This document shows, piece by piece, positions 1 through 8,429 of a stretch of 64,000 bases of DNA (its first letter is position 1; each line of letters opens with the position of its first letter). The notes under the pieces were generated by a model. It was not told the DNA's origin. It saw only the letters and a list, made by a program, of their open reading frames with translations, and did no database searches. The DNA comes from CAVQBJ01 sp963724405 (lineage in GTDB: Bacteria; Actinomycetota; Thermoleophilia; Solirubrobacterales; Solirubrobacteraceae). The stretch covers positions 558,001 through 622,000 of the forward strand of contig CAVRUQ010000012.1 in assembly GCA_963724405.1 (NCBI GenBank), written 5' to 3'. The position numbers and the translations under genes are program-made.

Positions 1-1
1 G

Positions 2-82
2 ATCGCCGCGCCGGAGCCGAATGCGATCGTCCGCGACGCGGCCGGTTTCCGCGCCGTACAGGTGGCTCGGCTCGATCGGTGA
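2..82 (+). CDS. possible C-terminal tail of a gene entering from the left
   Basis: An open frame runs from the window edge to a TGA at 80-82 and ends in the residues GFRAVQVARLDR. Its composition (many Ala, Arg, Asp and Val) looks like real high-GC coding sequence, but only about 26 residues are visible, so no family can be named. It could equally be chance in a GC-rich stretch. Confidence 0.3.
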   Translation: MAAPEPNAIVRDAAGFRAVQVARLDR

Positions 83-211
83 GGTTGCTCGTCACCGCGT
101 GAGAGAAGGAGTCCTCGGCGGGCTACAGAGTCTCGTGGGGCGGGAGCATCCTTTCACGGTCTCCCCTGGCAGGGGTCGACGCCGATGCGCAGGGCGCGAG
201 ATGATTCGGCA

Positions 212-847
212 ATGACTACCCACGCCCCAACGGAGCACACCCAGTCCAACGGGCATCCGCCCCCAGCCGGTCCTCTGCACCGGTGGGTCTTGCCGATACC
301 CATACCGAAGCCGGTCAACCCGGTGCTGGTCAAGCATGCCGAGCAGCGCGCGGACTACGTCCAGAACCGGTGGGCGGATGTGATCACCGGATTCGCCGGT
401 TCGATGGCATTCGTCTACATCCACATCCTCTGGTTCGGCTGCTGGATCGGGTTCGGCGTCGAGCGGTACCCGTTCGGTCTGCTCACGATGATCGTCTCGC
501 TGGAGGCGATCTTCCTCTCGACCTTCGTCCTGATCAGCCAGAACCGCGCCGACGCCAAACGGCAGGTCATCGCCGACCAGCAATGGCGCACGGTGCAGGA
601 GGAGGACGAACAGAACAAGCAGCTGCTCGAGCTCTCACAACAGATCCTCGCGCTCACCAAAGAGGTCCGTGGCTTCGCCGGCCTTGCACAGGACGACCAC
701 GAGCAGAACCAGCAGCTGCTGGACCTGTCGCGGCGCACCCTGCTGGCCCTGACCGAGGAGGTCCACCACGCCGCCGGAGCCGGTGGGCCTGAGGGCCGCG
801 GCTCCGGGAGGACCGCCGCCCCGGACCGCAAGGAAGACGACGCATAG
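212..847 (+). CDS. DUF1003 family two-helix membrane protein
   Basis: This 211-residue protein carries the DUF1003 signature: RWADVITGFAGSMAFVYIH (about residues 53-71), then a second hydrophobic helix and SLEAIFLSTFVLISQNR (about 95-111). Two transmembrane helices are expected at roughly 59-82 and 86-108. The tail is predicted coiled coil and contains an internal duplication: EQNKQLLELS and EQNQQLLDLS recur about 45 residues apart, each followed by an LALT-EV stretch. The family has no established biochemical role. I chose ATG 212 rather than the upstream in-frame ATG at 185, because the extra nine residues (RRARDDSA) do not look like family sequence. It has no operon partner: 130 bp precede it and 385 non-coding bp follow. 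Confidence 0.9.
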   Translation: MTTHAPTEHTQSNGHPPPAGPLHRWVLPIPIPKPVNPVLVKHAEQRADYVQNRWADVITGFAGSMAFVYIHILWFGCWIGFGVERYPFGLLTMIVSLEAIFLSTFVLISQNRADAKRQVIADQQWRTVQEEDEQNKQLLELSQQILALTKEVRGFAGLAQDDHEQNQQLLDLSRRTLLALTEEVHHAAGAGGPEGRGSGRTAAPDRKEDDA

Positions 848-1232
848 CGCATTAGTGGGCCACGAGGGAGGGGCGACGCCGACGCATTCTTGGGAGCTGG
901 CTGACGGGCTCGAGACCGAAGAATCCGACATGGCGGAGACGGCCGTGCGCCGGCGCCCCTCGGCCCGCTATGACGGATGGACCCGGATGCTCAGAGCGCC
1001 CGTCGGCCGAAGGTGTAGCGGCGCAAACCGCTCACGAAGGACGTTTTTGCGGCGACGCGGACTTGCGGAATCGCCCGCAGGTAGTCTGCCTTCAGTCGTT
1101 GCAACGCACGATCGCTTCAGCCCGCGACGCCGGCGCCTTTGGTGCGGTCGCCTTGGCGACCAAGGACGCGTCCGCGCAGGCGCTAGCCGCAGCCTTCGAC
1201 TCGCTTGGTCGCCAGCGACATAGGCTATTCGC
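848..1232. other. 385-bp gap without a supported gene
   Basis: No frame here has family-like sequence or a convincing ribosome site. The only structure seen is one copy of the intergenic repeat annotated at 1110-1161, just upstream of the nuclease-like gene. Confidence 0.6.
1110..1161 (+). repeat. accessory-region intergenic repeat, copy 1
   Basis: Starts with GATCGCTTC and ends with TTGGCGACC 43 nt later. It shares the 14-mer CGCACGATCGCTTC with the copy at 10943. It lies 70 bp upstream of the nuclease-like gene. Confidence 0.5.
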
Positions 1233-2408
1233 TTGTATATGGGCTTCTACTCGCACTGGCAACCGTTGGTCGATGAAAACGCTCACACGGCGTTGGCGTT
1301 CGGCTTCTTCCGGCACGCTCCGACCGCGCTGGCACTCAATCCATGGTTGACCAAGGTGCTGGATCGAGAAGTGACAGCGGATACGATCCAGCCTGCGAAC
1401 ATCTGGCCGCCGTACCCGTCGATCGTGGAGGGCTGGACATCGACGGAGCCGGATGTCGTCTTCCGCGCGCATGACGGAGAGCCGCTGACGGTCGTGATCG
1501 AGGCCAAGCCGGGCCACGGACGGCAGAGTCTTGACCAGATCACCCGGGAAGCCGTTGACGTTTCGCGCAACGACGGCTGCGGGCGTGTCGCCTGCGTGAT
1601 GCTGGCTGCCGACCTCGGTCCGCCCATGCCGGTGTGCGAGTGGCGCGATAACGTCCGCAAAGAGCTCGCGGCCCACGGTCTGGGCGATGTGGCCTACGAG
1701 TTGCATTACGCGTCGTGGGCGTCGGTTGGTTCGGCCATACAGCACTGCGGGCGGACCTCGCCGAACTGGGCGCTCTACGCGGAGGACGTCGTGGAACAGC
1801 TTCGGTTGAATGTCCTCATGGGATACGACGGCGCACCCTCGGTTGAGGGATTGGAAGGCGGTCTCACCATGAGAAATGCCGTGGAGCTGTACTACCGCAT
1901 GCTCGAGGCCGGGCGACAGCTCTACCTCGCGGTACATGGGCAAAAGCGCTTCGAGGAGCTGGCGCTGAGGCCGTACTGGGCCAGCCATCGGATCCTCCGT
2001 GACGGATTCGCCGAAGCGCCAGCCGCTGGCGGCAATGCTTTCGCTACGACCGTGCTGCTGTCGCTATACCGAAAGGCGGCCTGGAGCAAGGGCCAGAACG
2101 TCTTCGTAAGCATCGACTTGTCGTCCTCGGACGAGCCGGAGCTTGTCACCGGCGCCGGCCTCCTCCTACAAGAGAGCAACCCAAGTACCGCCAACCGCTG
2201 GGCGTGGGCGGACGAGCCGAGCGGCCTTCTCGGCGACGAGCGATTGGACGCGGCCGACAAGGCGGTCTTCCCCCATGCTGCCGAGTTTGAGCCCGGCGCG
2301 AAGTGGATCTACGACACGCGGCCCTGGATAGAGCGACGGGGCGAGGCCGACATTTCATGGGTGATCGAACATCTCCGGTCCGGCGTCGCTCTCTGGGACG
2401 CAACCTAG
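1233..2408 (+). CDS. PD-(D/E)xK nuclease-like protein
   Basis: This 391-residue protein has an N-terminal arrangement that fits the PD-(D/E)xK fold: a possible helical acidic residue E15, then EPDVVF with D74, then VVIEAKPGHG with E90 and K92. The E, D-x15-E-x-K spacing is typical of restriction-endonuclease-like enzymes, so DNA cleavage or binding is the likely activity. The C-terminal 250 residues match no family I recognise. The predicted start is TTG 1233, with an in-frame ATG two codons later at 1239; neither has a clear ribosome site. No methylase or specificity gene adjoins it, so it is not an ordinary restriction-modification system. An orphan defence or mobile-element nuclease is a reasonable inference. 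Function is moderately supported; substrate is unknown. Confidence 0.65.
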   Translation: MYMGFYSHWQPLVDENAHTALAFGFFRHAPTALALNPWLTKVLDREVTADTIQPANIWPPYPSIVEGWTSTEPDVVFRAHDGEPLTVVIEAKPGHGRQSLDQITREAVDVSRNDGCGRVACVMLAADLGPPMPVCEWRDNVRKELAAHGLGDVAYELHYASWASVGSAIQHCGRTSPNWALYAEDVVEQLRLNVLMGYDGAPSVEGLEGGLTMRNAVELYYRMLEAGRQLYLAVHGQKRFEELALRPYWASHRILRDGFAEAPAAGGNAFATTVLLSLYRKAAWSKGQNVFVSIDLSSSDEPELVTGAGLLLQESNPSTANRWAWADEPSGLLGDERLDAADKAVFPHAAEFEPGAKWIYDTRPWIERRGEADISWVIEHLRSGVALWDAT

Positions 2409-2599
2409 CTTGGCCATCTCGGCCGCCGCGCGATGCGCTCAGAGGGTGTCGTACCAGCTCGCGCCTATGCAATACGCCGATTTCGCGCGCCATCCCGTCC
2501 GCCCTGCCCTCGGCGAGAAGCGACGTCCGGAGCTGATCGCGGGCGACTGCGTTCGTCGTCCCGCCACCACACGTCGCACGGTCGCGTTGGCGACGAAAG
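2409..2599. other. non-coding spacer
   Basis: No supported gene. At 2587-2595 the sequence TTGGCGACG matches the 3' end of the accessory repeat family. Its expected 5' partner is degenerate (GACTGC instead of GATCGC), so I count it only as a possible decayed copy. Confidence 0.4.
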
Positions 2600-2773
2600 C
2601 ACCGCACCGAATATGACATCACGCTGACCCTCACGCTCGCCGGCGCTGCGGCCTACCGGGTGACGACGAACCAGTACATCTACCCGTCCAACCCGTTCCG
2701 CGAAGGCGAGAACGTGACGGCGAAGGTCGATCCCGATGATCGCAACATGGTGATGATCTTCGCGCACGTCTGA
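2600..2773 (+). pseudogene. C-terminal gene fragment, possibly TOBE-like
   Basis: An open frame without its own start ends at TGA 2771-2773 and reads ...AYRVTTNQYIYPSNPFREG and then VTAKVDPDDRNMVMIFAHV. The arrangement (a strand, a short F-R-E-G turn, then VDPDD and a hydrophobic end) resembles the TOBE domain at the end of polyamine-type ABC ATPases. That resemblance is weak and from memory of the family. The 5' part of the gene is absent. Reading it as a decayed fragment fits the surrounding region. Confidence 0.35.
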
Positions 2774-2809
2774 TCGGAGGACTGGTGCGCCCGGCACGAT
2801 GACGACGAT

Positions 2810-3355
2810 TCAGCTCGCGCGCGGCTCGTCAGGTGTCCGAAGGAAAGGCTCGACCCATCGCCGATAGGCATAAATGAAGTCTGGCGCGGTCTCGTGGACC
2901 AGTTGCGCCGCGCGATGAACGTCACCAGCGTTGATTTCGACGTAGCTGTGCTCCAGTCTCCGTCGTGCGCCCTGTGCGCGCACGAGTCGTCGGCAGAGGT
3001 TCCCCTCGATCACACCGCCGTTGCGCAGTGCGTTGAACGCCTGCTCCGCGCGCGAACCGTCGTCACCCATCGGCGGGCGCGGAAGTTCGGCCAGTTTGAC
3101 TCCGGTCTCAGCTAGGTCCCCAATGAAGTTCTGTACGCGTCCGACTGCCCTTTCCACCGCTTGAACGCGGTTGTACGCCTCCATATCCTCCGTCGTCTCG
3201 AACGCGCCCTTGAAGGTCCGGAGATCGAAGTCATCGCCGAACGCGTTCATCGCGCTTTCGAGAGCGGCGTACTGTCGAGGAAAGTCGGCCAGGTGCCCGA
3301 CGATGAGGTCTCGCCATCGTCCGCGCTCGGCCTTCCGCGGCGCTCGCTCAGCCAT
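2810..3355 (-). CDS. HepT-like HEPN toxin
   Basis: This 181-residue helical protein contains the HEPN/HepT signature RX4HXY near its C-terminus: R131, H136 and Y138 in RRRLEHSY. Known HepT proteins are RNases of type VII toxin-antitoxin pairs and are neutralised when their MNT partner modifies the HXY tyrosine. The partner lies directly upstream (3348-3911) and overlaps by 8 nt. I chose ATG 3355; a TTG at 3370 would add five residues and overlap further into the partner. The first 100 residues are longer than a minimal HEPN domain (about 110-140 in total). Toxin activity is inferred from motif and context. Confidence 0.75.
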   Translation of the reverse strand: MAERAPRKAERGRWRDLIVGHLADFPRQYAALESAMNAFGDDFDLRTFKGAFETTEDMEAYNRVQAVERAVGRVQNFIGDLAETGVKLAELPRPPMGDDGSRAEQAFNALRNGGVIEGNLCRRLVRAQGARRRLEHSYVEINAGDVHRAAQLVHETAPDFIYAYRRWVEPFLRTPDEPRAS

Positions 3356-3911
3356 AGCCCTGGGCGCCAAGGAACTTATCGAGGCCAGCTAGCGCAGTCT
3401 CAGCCTCGCGGTTCCCCTTGGTGCGAGCGTGCCGACGGAGGCGCGATCCGCGACCGCGGAGAGGTGTCCACAGGCCGTCGCGGTCGACGAGAACACGACC
3501 GACAGCGGTGACGTCCGCGAGGAAGGATGGCTGGCGTTCAGCGTCCTCGAGACGGACGACCTCTACGCGACGGCCAGTCGCCGCTGTGAGCTTCGCCTCG
3601 AGATCGACAACCCGGTCGAGGCTGGCATCGCGCAGGGCAACTAGTACGTCGACATCACTCTGAGGCGTGTCGGTCCCACGGGCTGCGGACCCGAAGAGCA
3701 GCGCGAATCGGACGTTGTGCTCTGTACGGAGCGTCCGGCGCAGCGCTGAGATCAGGGCCCATGCGTGACGGATGTAGTGTCGTTCGGCCAAGGAAAGCTG
3801 AAGCGTGCGGGGCGACTGCCGGCTCGCCCGAAGGCTTCCGTCGTTGATCGCGCGCCGTAGCGTCCGTTCGTTGACCTTGAGCTCATCCGCGAGCAGAGCT
3901 AAGGGCGTCAT
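3348..3911 (-). CDS. MNT nucleotidyltransferase antitoxin with N-terminal HTH
   Basis: This 187-residue protein has two parts. Residues 1-30 (LALLADELKVNERTLRRAIN) look like a DNA-binding helix-turn-helix. Residues about 65-110 carry the minimal nucleotidyltransferase motif GSX10DXD: G74-S75 in LLFGSAARG, then D86 and D88 in SDVDVLVAL. MntA-type antitoxins adenylylate their HepT partner, here encoded immediately downstream. The gene order (MNT first) and the fused HTH differ from the Shewanella hepT-mntA pair, where hepT comes first and MntA is a single domain. The HTH suggests that the antitoxin also represses its own promoter just upstream of 3911. The C-terminal ~60 residues are basic and lack a family match. 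Confidence 0.8.
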   Translation of the reverse strand: MTPLALLADELKVNERTLRRAINDGSLRASRQSPRTLQLSLAERHYIRHAWALISALRRTLRTEHNVRFALLFGSAARGTDTPQSDVDVLVALRDASLDRVVDLEAKLTAATGRRVEVVRLEDAERQPSFLADVTAVGRVLVDRDGLWTPLRGRGSRLRRHARTKGNREAETALAGLDKFLGAQGYG

Positions 3912-4356
3912 GCGTCCATTGTAGCGCCGGCATACGTCCGAAGATAGGCAGTCGTGTGTCCAAAGAACTGATCACGACGCCCGCTTTCGTTCAATCTCAA
4001 GGCGCGGTTGTTGTCCGCCGGGCCGATCGCTTTGATGTTCGCGCTGCTTCGCGTCGCGCGACTGCATCGGCGACGGAGCGCTCGCCCGGACCAGGTCGGA
4101 TCTCCGCCGCACCGCGCGATCACGACCCCACCGTCACCCTCGACACGAGCCGGTCACCGCCGGGCCCGAAGCGCAGCCCGGGCACTGAGACAGCCGCAAG
4201 GTCGAGCGGCACGCTCGCCAGACGCGCGGCCCCATCTGCCCGCGTTATGCGCGCCCGGTTTCCCCGTTCGTATCGCCGGCCTCGGCCAGCGGTCGACCGC
4301 GGGCGGCTGGCTGGCCGGCGGCGCCCGATCAGCGGGGCCGTCGCCGGTCAAGCGCA
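3912..4356. other. 445-bp gap with one repeat copy
   Basis: No frame shows recognisable protein sequence. The segment must hold the promoter of the MNT/HepT pair next to 3912. It also holds an accessory repeat copy at 4025-4075, whose similarity to the copy at 13158 continues for about 50 nt on the 3' side. Confidence 0.55.
4025..4075 (+). repeat. accessory-region intergenic repeat, copy 2
   Basis: GATCGCTTTGATG opens and TCGGCGACG closes the unit 42 nt later. The following ~50 nt align without gaps, at roughly 75% identity by eye, to the sequence after the copy at 13158-13209 (shared blocks GGTCGGA and GCCGCACCG). Confidence 0.55.
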
Positions 4357-4645
4357 TCAGTTGCCCCTGATGTTGGAGCCGTGGCCGAAGATGCAGATGG
4401 TGATCGAGCCATCCGGTCCGGGCGTGATCGTGATCGGCACGCCGCTCGGATAATACGGCAGCTGAGTCACGGTCAGGGCACCAAGCGTGCCGCTTGCGGC
4501 GGCGATCGCCGGCGGGGACAGGCTGCGTTGGCCGCCGGAGCGACGACGCGGCCGACGCGACGGCACTTAAGCTCGCTGCAACGAGCAGCGCGGCGCGGGT
4601 CTTCATCGCCCGGGCAAGCCGCGCGACGCGGGTGCGGAGGGACAC
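4357..4645 (-). pseudogene. small secreted protein split by a frameshift
   Basis: A GTG at 4645 follows a good ribosome site (AAAGGAG, 7 nt away). The first frame encodes a basic start and a signal peptide, MKTRAALLVAASLSAVASA, cleaved after ASA. About 15 residues later the frame loses protein-like character. The adjacent frame continues with QRSLSPPAIAAASGTLGA and a hydrophobic, Pro/Gly-rich tail ending GPDGSITICIFGHGSNIRGN at TGA 4357-4359. Joining the two frames near 4545-4550 (around CGGCGGCCAACG) gives one secreted protein of about 95 residues. This is either a real 1-nt frameshift or a sequencing error. No family is recognised. Confidence 0.5.
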
Positions 4646-4991
4646 GGAGTTCTCCTTTGGTCGTGGGGAGTCTTCGTGGTGCGCCATTCAAGACTCCGGC
4701 TTGCCGCAGTCGTTTCCGCTGCCTGTTCAAGAGCTTCAGCCGCGTGGACACAGAGACCCGCTCGGGACTAGACGCGGTGCCCGCGTGCGGGCTCGCGCGG
4801 GCTGATGAAAATGGTGATGATTTGGGGGTCGCCCGCGACGCCGGTGTTTCCTTGGTGCTTGTGAGCCCGAGACTAGTCTGGCGTGTGGGTCTCCCCGGAC
4901 CTCCGGACTGTTGCCGAGAGCACGCCTGTCAGATTCGCTAGTACTCCGAGCCCTGGGCGGCGATTGTTCTCGTCGATTCTCGGGAGGTTTC
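4646..4991. other. 346-bp gap ahead of an IS110 transposase remnant
   Basis: No gene is supported. The right-hand ~180 bp precede the transposase start at 4992 and end with a ribosome site (GGGAGG). In IS110 elements this left-end leader encodes the bridge RNA that guides target choice. Here that role is only an inference from position. Confidence 0.4.
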
Positions 4992-5178
4992 ATGGAGATG
5001 ATCGTTCAGCGCCCCGGGGCACTGGATGTCCATAAGGCGCAGGTGACCGCGTGCGTGCGCGTGCCTGCGGCGAACGGTGGTGGGCGCGGGCAGCATGTGG
5101 CGGAGTTCGCGACGACGGTCGTGGGTCTGCTCACGCTGGGCGACTGGCTGGCTGCGCATGGCGTGACGCAGGTCACGG
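4992..5178 (+). mobile_element. IS110-family transposase, 5' remnant
   Basis: ATG 4992, preceded by GGGAGG, begins a typical IS110 DEDD transposase N-terminus: GALDVHKAQVTACVRVP with the first catalytic Asp (D12), then EFATTVVGLLTLGDWLAAHG. After VTQVT (about residue 62) similarity stops and the frame runs into unrelated sequence. The rest of the ~400-residue protein, including the C-terminal Tnp_20 domain with its catalytic Ser, is missing. The element is therefore dead. It marks past transposition next to the cyclic-di-GMP genes. Confidence 0.75.
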
Positions 5179-5370
5179 CCGCTTGTGCTCGCCCCGTGAG
5201 GGGGGCCGCCTGCGGGGTAACCGTTCAGTCCCACGATCCGGCCATCCTGTTGCGGGGCGGGCCAGATATTCGTCCGGGTCCAGCACCGCCGGCCCGACGT
5301 TTTGTGGCGGGCGTCGATACCTGTGGGTGTGACTGCCCGCGTCGGCCGCTTCGATCGATCGACCCAGGCG

Positions 5371-7143
5371 ATGGCCGCGCCGGCCCTTGGCCGGCGGCTT
5401 CCGGCCCGCACGGGCGCCGCCACCGCGCGCGTGGTCATCGCCGTCGCCGCACTGGCGCTCCTCGCGCGCGAACCGGCACTTCATCCCCACCCCGGGCTTG
5501 CGGCGATCGGGTTCGGAGTGATCGCCGTGTGCGCCCTCGTCCAAGTGGCCACGATTGTCCCGTTCGCCGATCTCGGTGGGCGTGTCGTGCGCATCGAGGA
5601 GCTGGTGGCGGCACTCGCCGGCGTGCTGGTCAATGGCTTCGGCGACGAGCGAGTGACCGTCCTCACCCTGCTGTGGCTGGTCGCGGTCATCACCGGCGCA
5701 ATCGCCCGAGGTCGCGTCGGTGGCCTTGCGGCGGCGATCTTCCTGGTCGCGATGGGCCTTCCGATCGCGATCGTGGGGTCGCTGCACGCCAGTTACGTCG
5801 GGCTGTGCGTCGCTGCGGCCGTGCTGTTGCTGACCGGGCCGGCGATGAGCGCAGAGCTCGGCGGCCTGCTCGAGCTGGCGCGTTACGAGGCCGACCACGA
5901 CGGGCTGACCGGCGCGCTCGCGCGCTTGGCGTTTCGGTCTGCGCTGGATGAGGCGCTCACCGGCAGCGACGCCGAACACCCACTTGCCCTGGTGATGGTC
6001 CACCTAGACCGCCTCGGGCTGGTCAACAAGCTCCACGGTCACGCCGCGGGCGATCTGCTGCTCGTTGATGTCGTCAATCAGATGCGTCAGCTGGGCGATG
6101 CGCGGTCCATCATCGGGCGTCTCGGCGGCGGCGAGTTCGCCGTCACCGTGCGCGGGCGGCCCGAGGCGTTCGCCGAACAACTGCTTGACCGCCTTGGTGA
6201 CAACGGCACCGGTGCCCCAAGCGTGGCTGGTTCGATCGGCATCGCCTGGGCGCCCCGGGACGGGAACGACGCGAATGCGCTGCTACGCGCGGGGGATGTC
6301 GCCGTGCGCATCGCAAAGCCCAGCACGCACCACAGCGTGGCCACCTACAGCGGCGACTCGCTCAGCAGGGACGGCCAGAATGATGCCGAGGCGATCCTCG
6401 CGCGACTGATCGGCGGCGAGGGGATCGAGATGGTCACCCAACCCATCGTCGACCGGTCGAGCGGTGAGGTCCACGCCTATGAGGCGCTCGCCCGCTTCCA
6501 TCTCGGCTCGACGACCAGCCCACTGCACTGGTTCTCACTGGCCGCGGAGTTCGGCGAGCGAGAGGCGCTTGAGCAGGCCTGCCTAGCGGCCGCGGTTCGG
6601 TTGCTTTCCGACGTGCCCGCGGGCGCACGCCTATGCGTGAACCTCTCAGGCGACACGCTCCCGGATGCGCGCACGCTGGCCATCCTGGACACGCCCGCGG
6701 ACCTCTCGCGCCTCGTGCTCGAGATCACCGAGGACACCCTCGTGCGTAACGACGACCCGACGCTCAACGCCGCTATCGCCATCCTGCGCCGGCGCGGCAC
6801 AAGGCTCGCCGTCGACGACATGGGTGCCGGATACGCGGGATTGCGCCAGATCACCGCCGTACACCCCGATTACCTCAAGCTTGACCGCTCGCTCATCAGC
6901 GGAATCGAGGGCGACCCCGATCGCGCCGCCCTCGTCAAGGCGATGGTCGACTTCGCCGAGAACGTCGGGGCACTGCTCGTCGCCGAAGGAATCGAGACTC
7001 ACGCCGAACTCGATGCCCTCGCCGGCCTCGGCGTGCACCTACTCCAAGGCTTCCTGCTCGCGCGCCCAGCGCCAGGCTGGCCACTGGCCGGGGCACGTCC
7101 GGCGCTTCTCGGGCGCACACCTCGCGCTCGGCGCGCCGCCTGA
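5371..7143 (+). CDS. membrane GGDEF-EAL protein, probably a c-di-GMP phosphodiesterase
   Basis: This protein of 590 residues has about six hydrophobic helices in its first 165 residues, then a GGDEF domain and an EAL domain. The GGDEF active site reads GGGEF (near residue 251), so the acidic residue at position 3 is lost and cyclase activity is unlikely. The EAL domain looks catalytically complete: YEALAR (E near 370), CVNLSG, LEITED, VDDMGAGYA (near 481), LKLDRS, VAEGIET and LQGF. It should hydrolyse cyclic di-GMP at the membrane, with the degenerate GGDEF perhaps acting as a GTP sensor, as in other such hybrids. ATG 5371 is used; TTG 5302 would add 23 residues of Arg-rich sequence. A second, broken EAL gene follows. 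Confidence 0.85.
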   Translation: MAAPALGRRLPARTGAATARVVIAVAALALLAREPALHPHPGLAAIGFGVIAVCALVQVATIVPFADLGGRVVRIEELVAALAGVLVNGFGDERVTVLTLLWLVAVITGAIARGRVGGLAAAIFLVAMGLPIAIVGSLHASYVGLCVAAAVLLLTGPAMSAELGGLLELARYEADHDGLTGALARLAFRSALDEALTGSDAEHPLALVMVHLDRLGLVNKLHGHAAGDLLLVDVVNQMRQLGDARSIIGRLGGGEFAVTVRGRPEAFAEQLLDRLGDNGTGAPSVAGSIGIAWAPRDGNDANALLRAGDVAVRIAKPSTHHSVATYSGDSLSRDGQNDAEAILARLIGGEGIEMVTQPIVDRSSGEVHAYEALARFHLGSTTSPLHWFSLAAEFGEREALEQACLAAAVRLLSDVPAGARLCVNLSGDTLPDARTLAILDTPADLSRLVLEITEDTLVRNDDPTLNAAIAILRRRGTRLAVDDMGAGYAGLRQITAVHPDYLKLDRSLISGIEGDPDRAALVKAMVDFAENVGALLVAEGIETHAELDALAGLGVHLLQGFLLARPAPGWPLAGARPALLGRTPRARRAA

Positions 7144-7180
7144 CGGTCCCGTGAGGACACGCTGTCGCAGCGCCCGGCAG

Positions 7181-7872
7181 TGGGTTCTTGCATCCCACCC
7201 GGTTGGACCGAATGACTTCATCCCCCTGTCGGAGGAGACCGGGTTGATCATCGAGGTCGGATGGTGCGTCCTGGAGGAAGCGTGCCGTCAGGCCGCGATG
7301 TGGCGCCGGGCCGGACACCCGATCGGAATGGCCGTCAACGTGTCCGCGCGCCAACTGGACCGCGACGAGTTCGTCACCGTCGTGCGCAATGCCCTCTCAA
7401 GCAGCGGACTGGACGCGAGCGCGCTGACACTAGAGATCACCGAAACCAGCCTCATGCGCAACATGGAGGCGACGGTCCAGCGCCTCACCGCCATCAGCAA
7501 CTGGGCGTACGGATCGCCATCGACGACTTCGGCACGGGGTACTCCTGCCTGGCACACCTACAACGCCTGCCGGTCGACTCGCTGAAGATCGACCGCTCGT
7601 TCATCTCCCGCCTCACACAGGACACCGAGGGAGAGGCCGTAATCCACACCCTCGTGCAACTCGGCAAGGCGCTCTCGATCGAGACGCTCGCCGAGGGCAT
7701 AGAGCAGCCCCAAGAGCTCTCCATGCTGCAACACGAGCGCTGCGACAGCGGACAGGGCTTTCTCTACGCCCGGCCCCTCGACGCCGCTGCCGCCGAGACG
7801 TTCCTAATACCACCTACCAAAGTCCTACTAAAGACCCGCTCCAAAAACGGCACGCACGTCCTCACCCCGTAG
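7181..7872 (+). pseudogene. EAL-domain gene, 5'-truncated and frameshifted
   Basis: One frame begins inside an EAL domain (FIPLSEETGLIIEVGW) and continues through MAVNVSARQL and LTLEITETSLM to about 7500. There the reading moves to the next frame, which carries IAIDDFGTGYSCLAHL, LKIDRSFISRL, LAEGIEQP and the end of the domain, with stop at 7870-7872. The expected join is around GCAACTGGGCGTACG. The first third of the domain, including the EAL motif, and any upstream GGDEF domain are absent. Conserved residues on both sides of the shift show that decay is recent. It is a different paralogue from the preceding gene (DDFGTGYS versus DDMGAGYA). Confidence 0.8.
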
Positions 7873-8429
7873 CGCGAGAACGAGCCCCCGACCTACACGG
7901 GGAACGCGAATGCTTCAACCCACAGCTCCAGCTCAGCGATCATCGTGCTTGGCTCGATGGCCGCGAGATCGCTTCGCTATCCGCGACGGCCCGGAACAGT
8001 GCCCCCGGCGAGCGGCTCGCGCCGGCGCCTTCCGCGGAGATGCAGTGGTTCATCGCCTTGGGGCCTGGGAGACGACCTGCTTCGCCGTCCGCACCTGTAT
8101 GTCGCTTGGACGCGCGAGAGACCCGCTCAGCGCGGACACAGGGGAGCAGCGGGGCGCGTCGGCGGGAGCGACCCGCTGTTGCCCAAAGTGCCGTAGCCGA
8201 GCTACTTGCCCCGGGAAAAATCCGGTCCGTGGCCGGATTGCTCCAAGCCGAGCCGCAGCGTTTCCGGGCCATCGTGCCCGCCTTGGCCGCGGGCGCCATC
8301 GTTCGCACGCCTCTTATCCGGGGCACGTCGGCTAGCGCCGGGCGGCTAAGCCGCTCGCGCTCGTGGCTGGTATCGGTGTCCAGGTCGCCGACGGCACGTG
8401 TGGCTTCCGCGCCCTTGCGCCGATGGACG
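7873..8429. other. 557-bp gap without a supported gene
   Basis: Long open frames cross this stretch, but none has recognisable domains and all read as Arg/Ala/Gly-rich shadow sequence. It presumably contains the promoter of the tandem GGDEF gene. No repeat or strong hairpin was seen. Confidence 0.5.

Noticed and set aside
5173..6003. Long minus-strand open frame opposite the GGDEF-EAL gene
   Set aside because: It is His/Arg/Asp/Gln-rich shadow sequence without domains, and the plus-strand protein is unambiguous.
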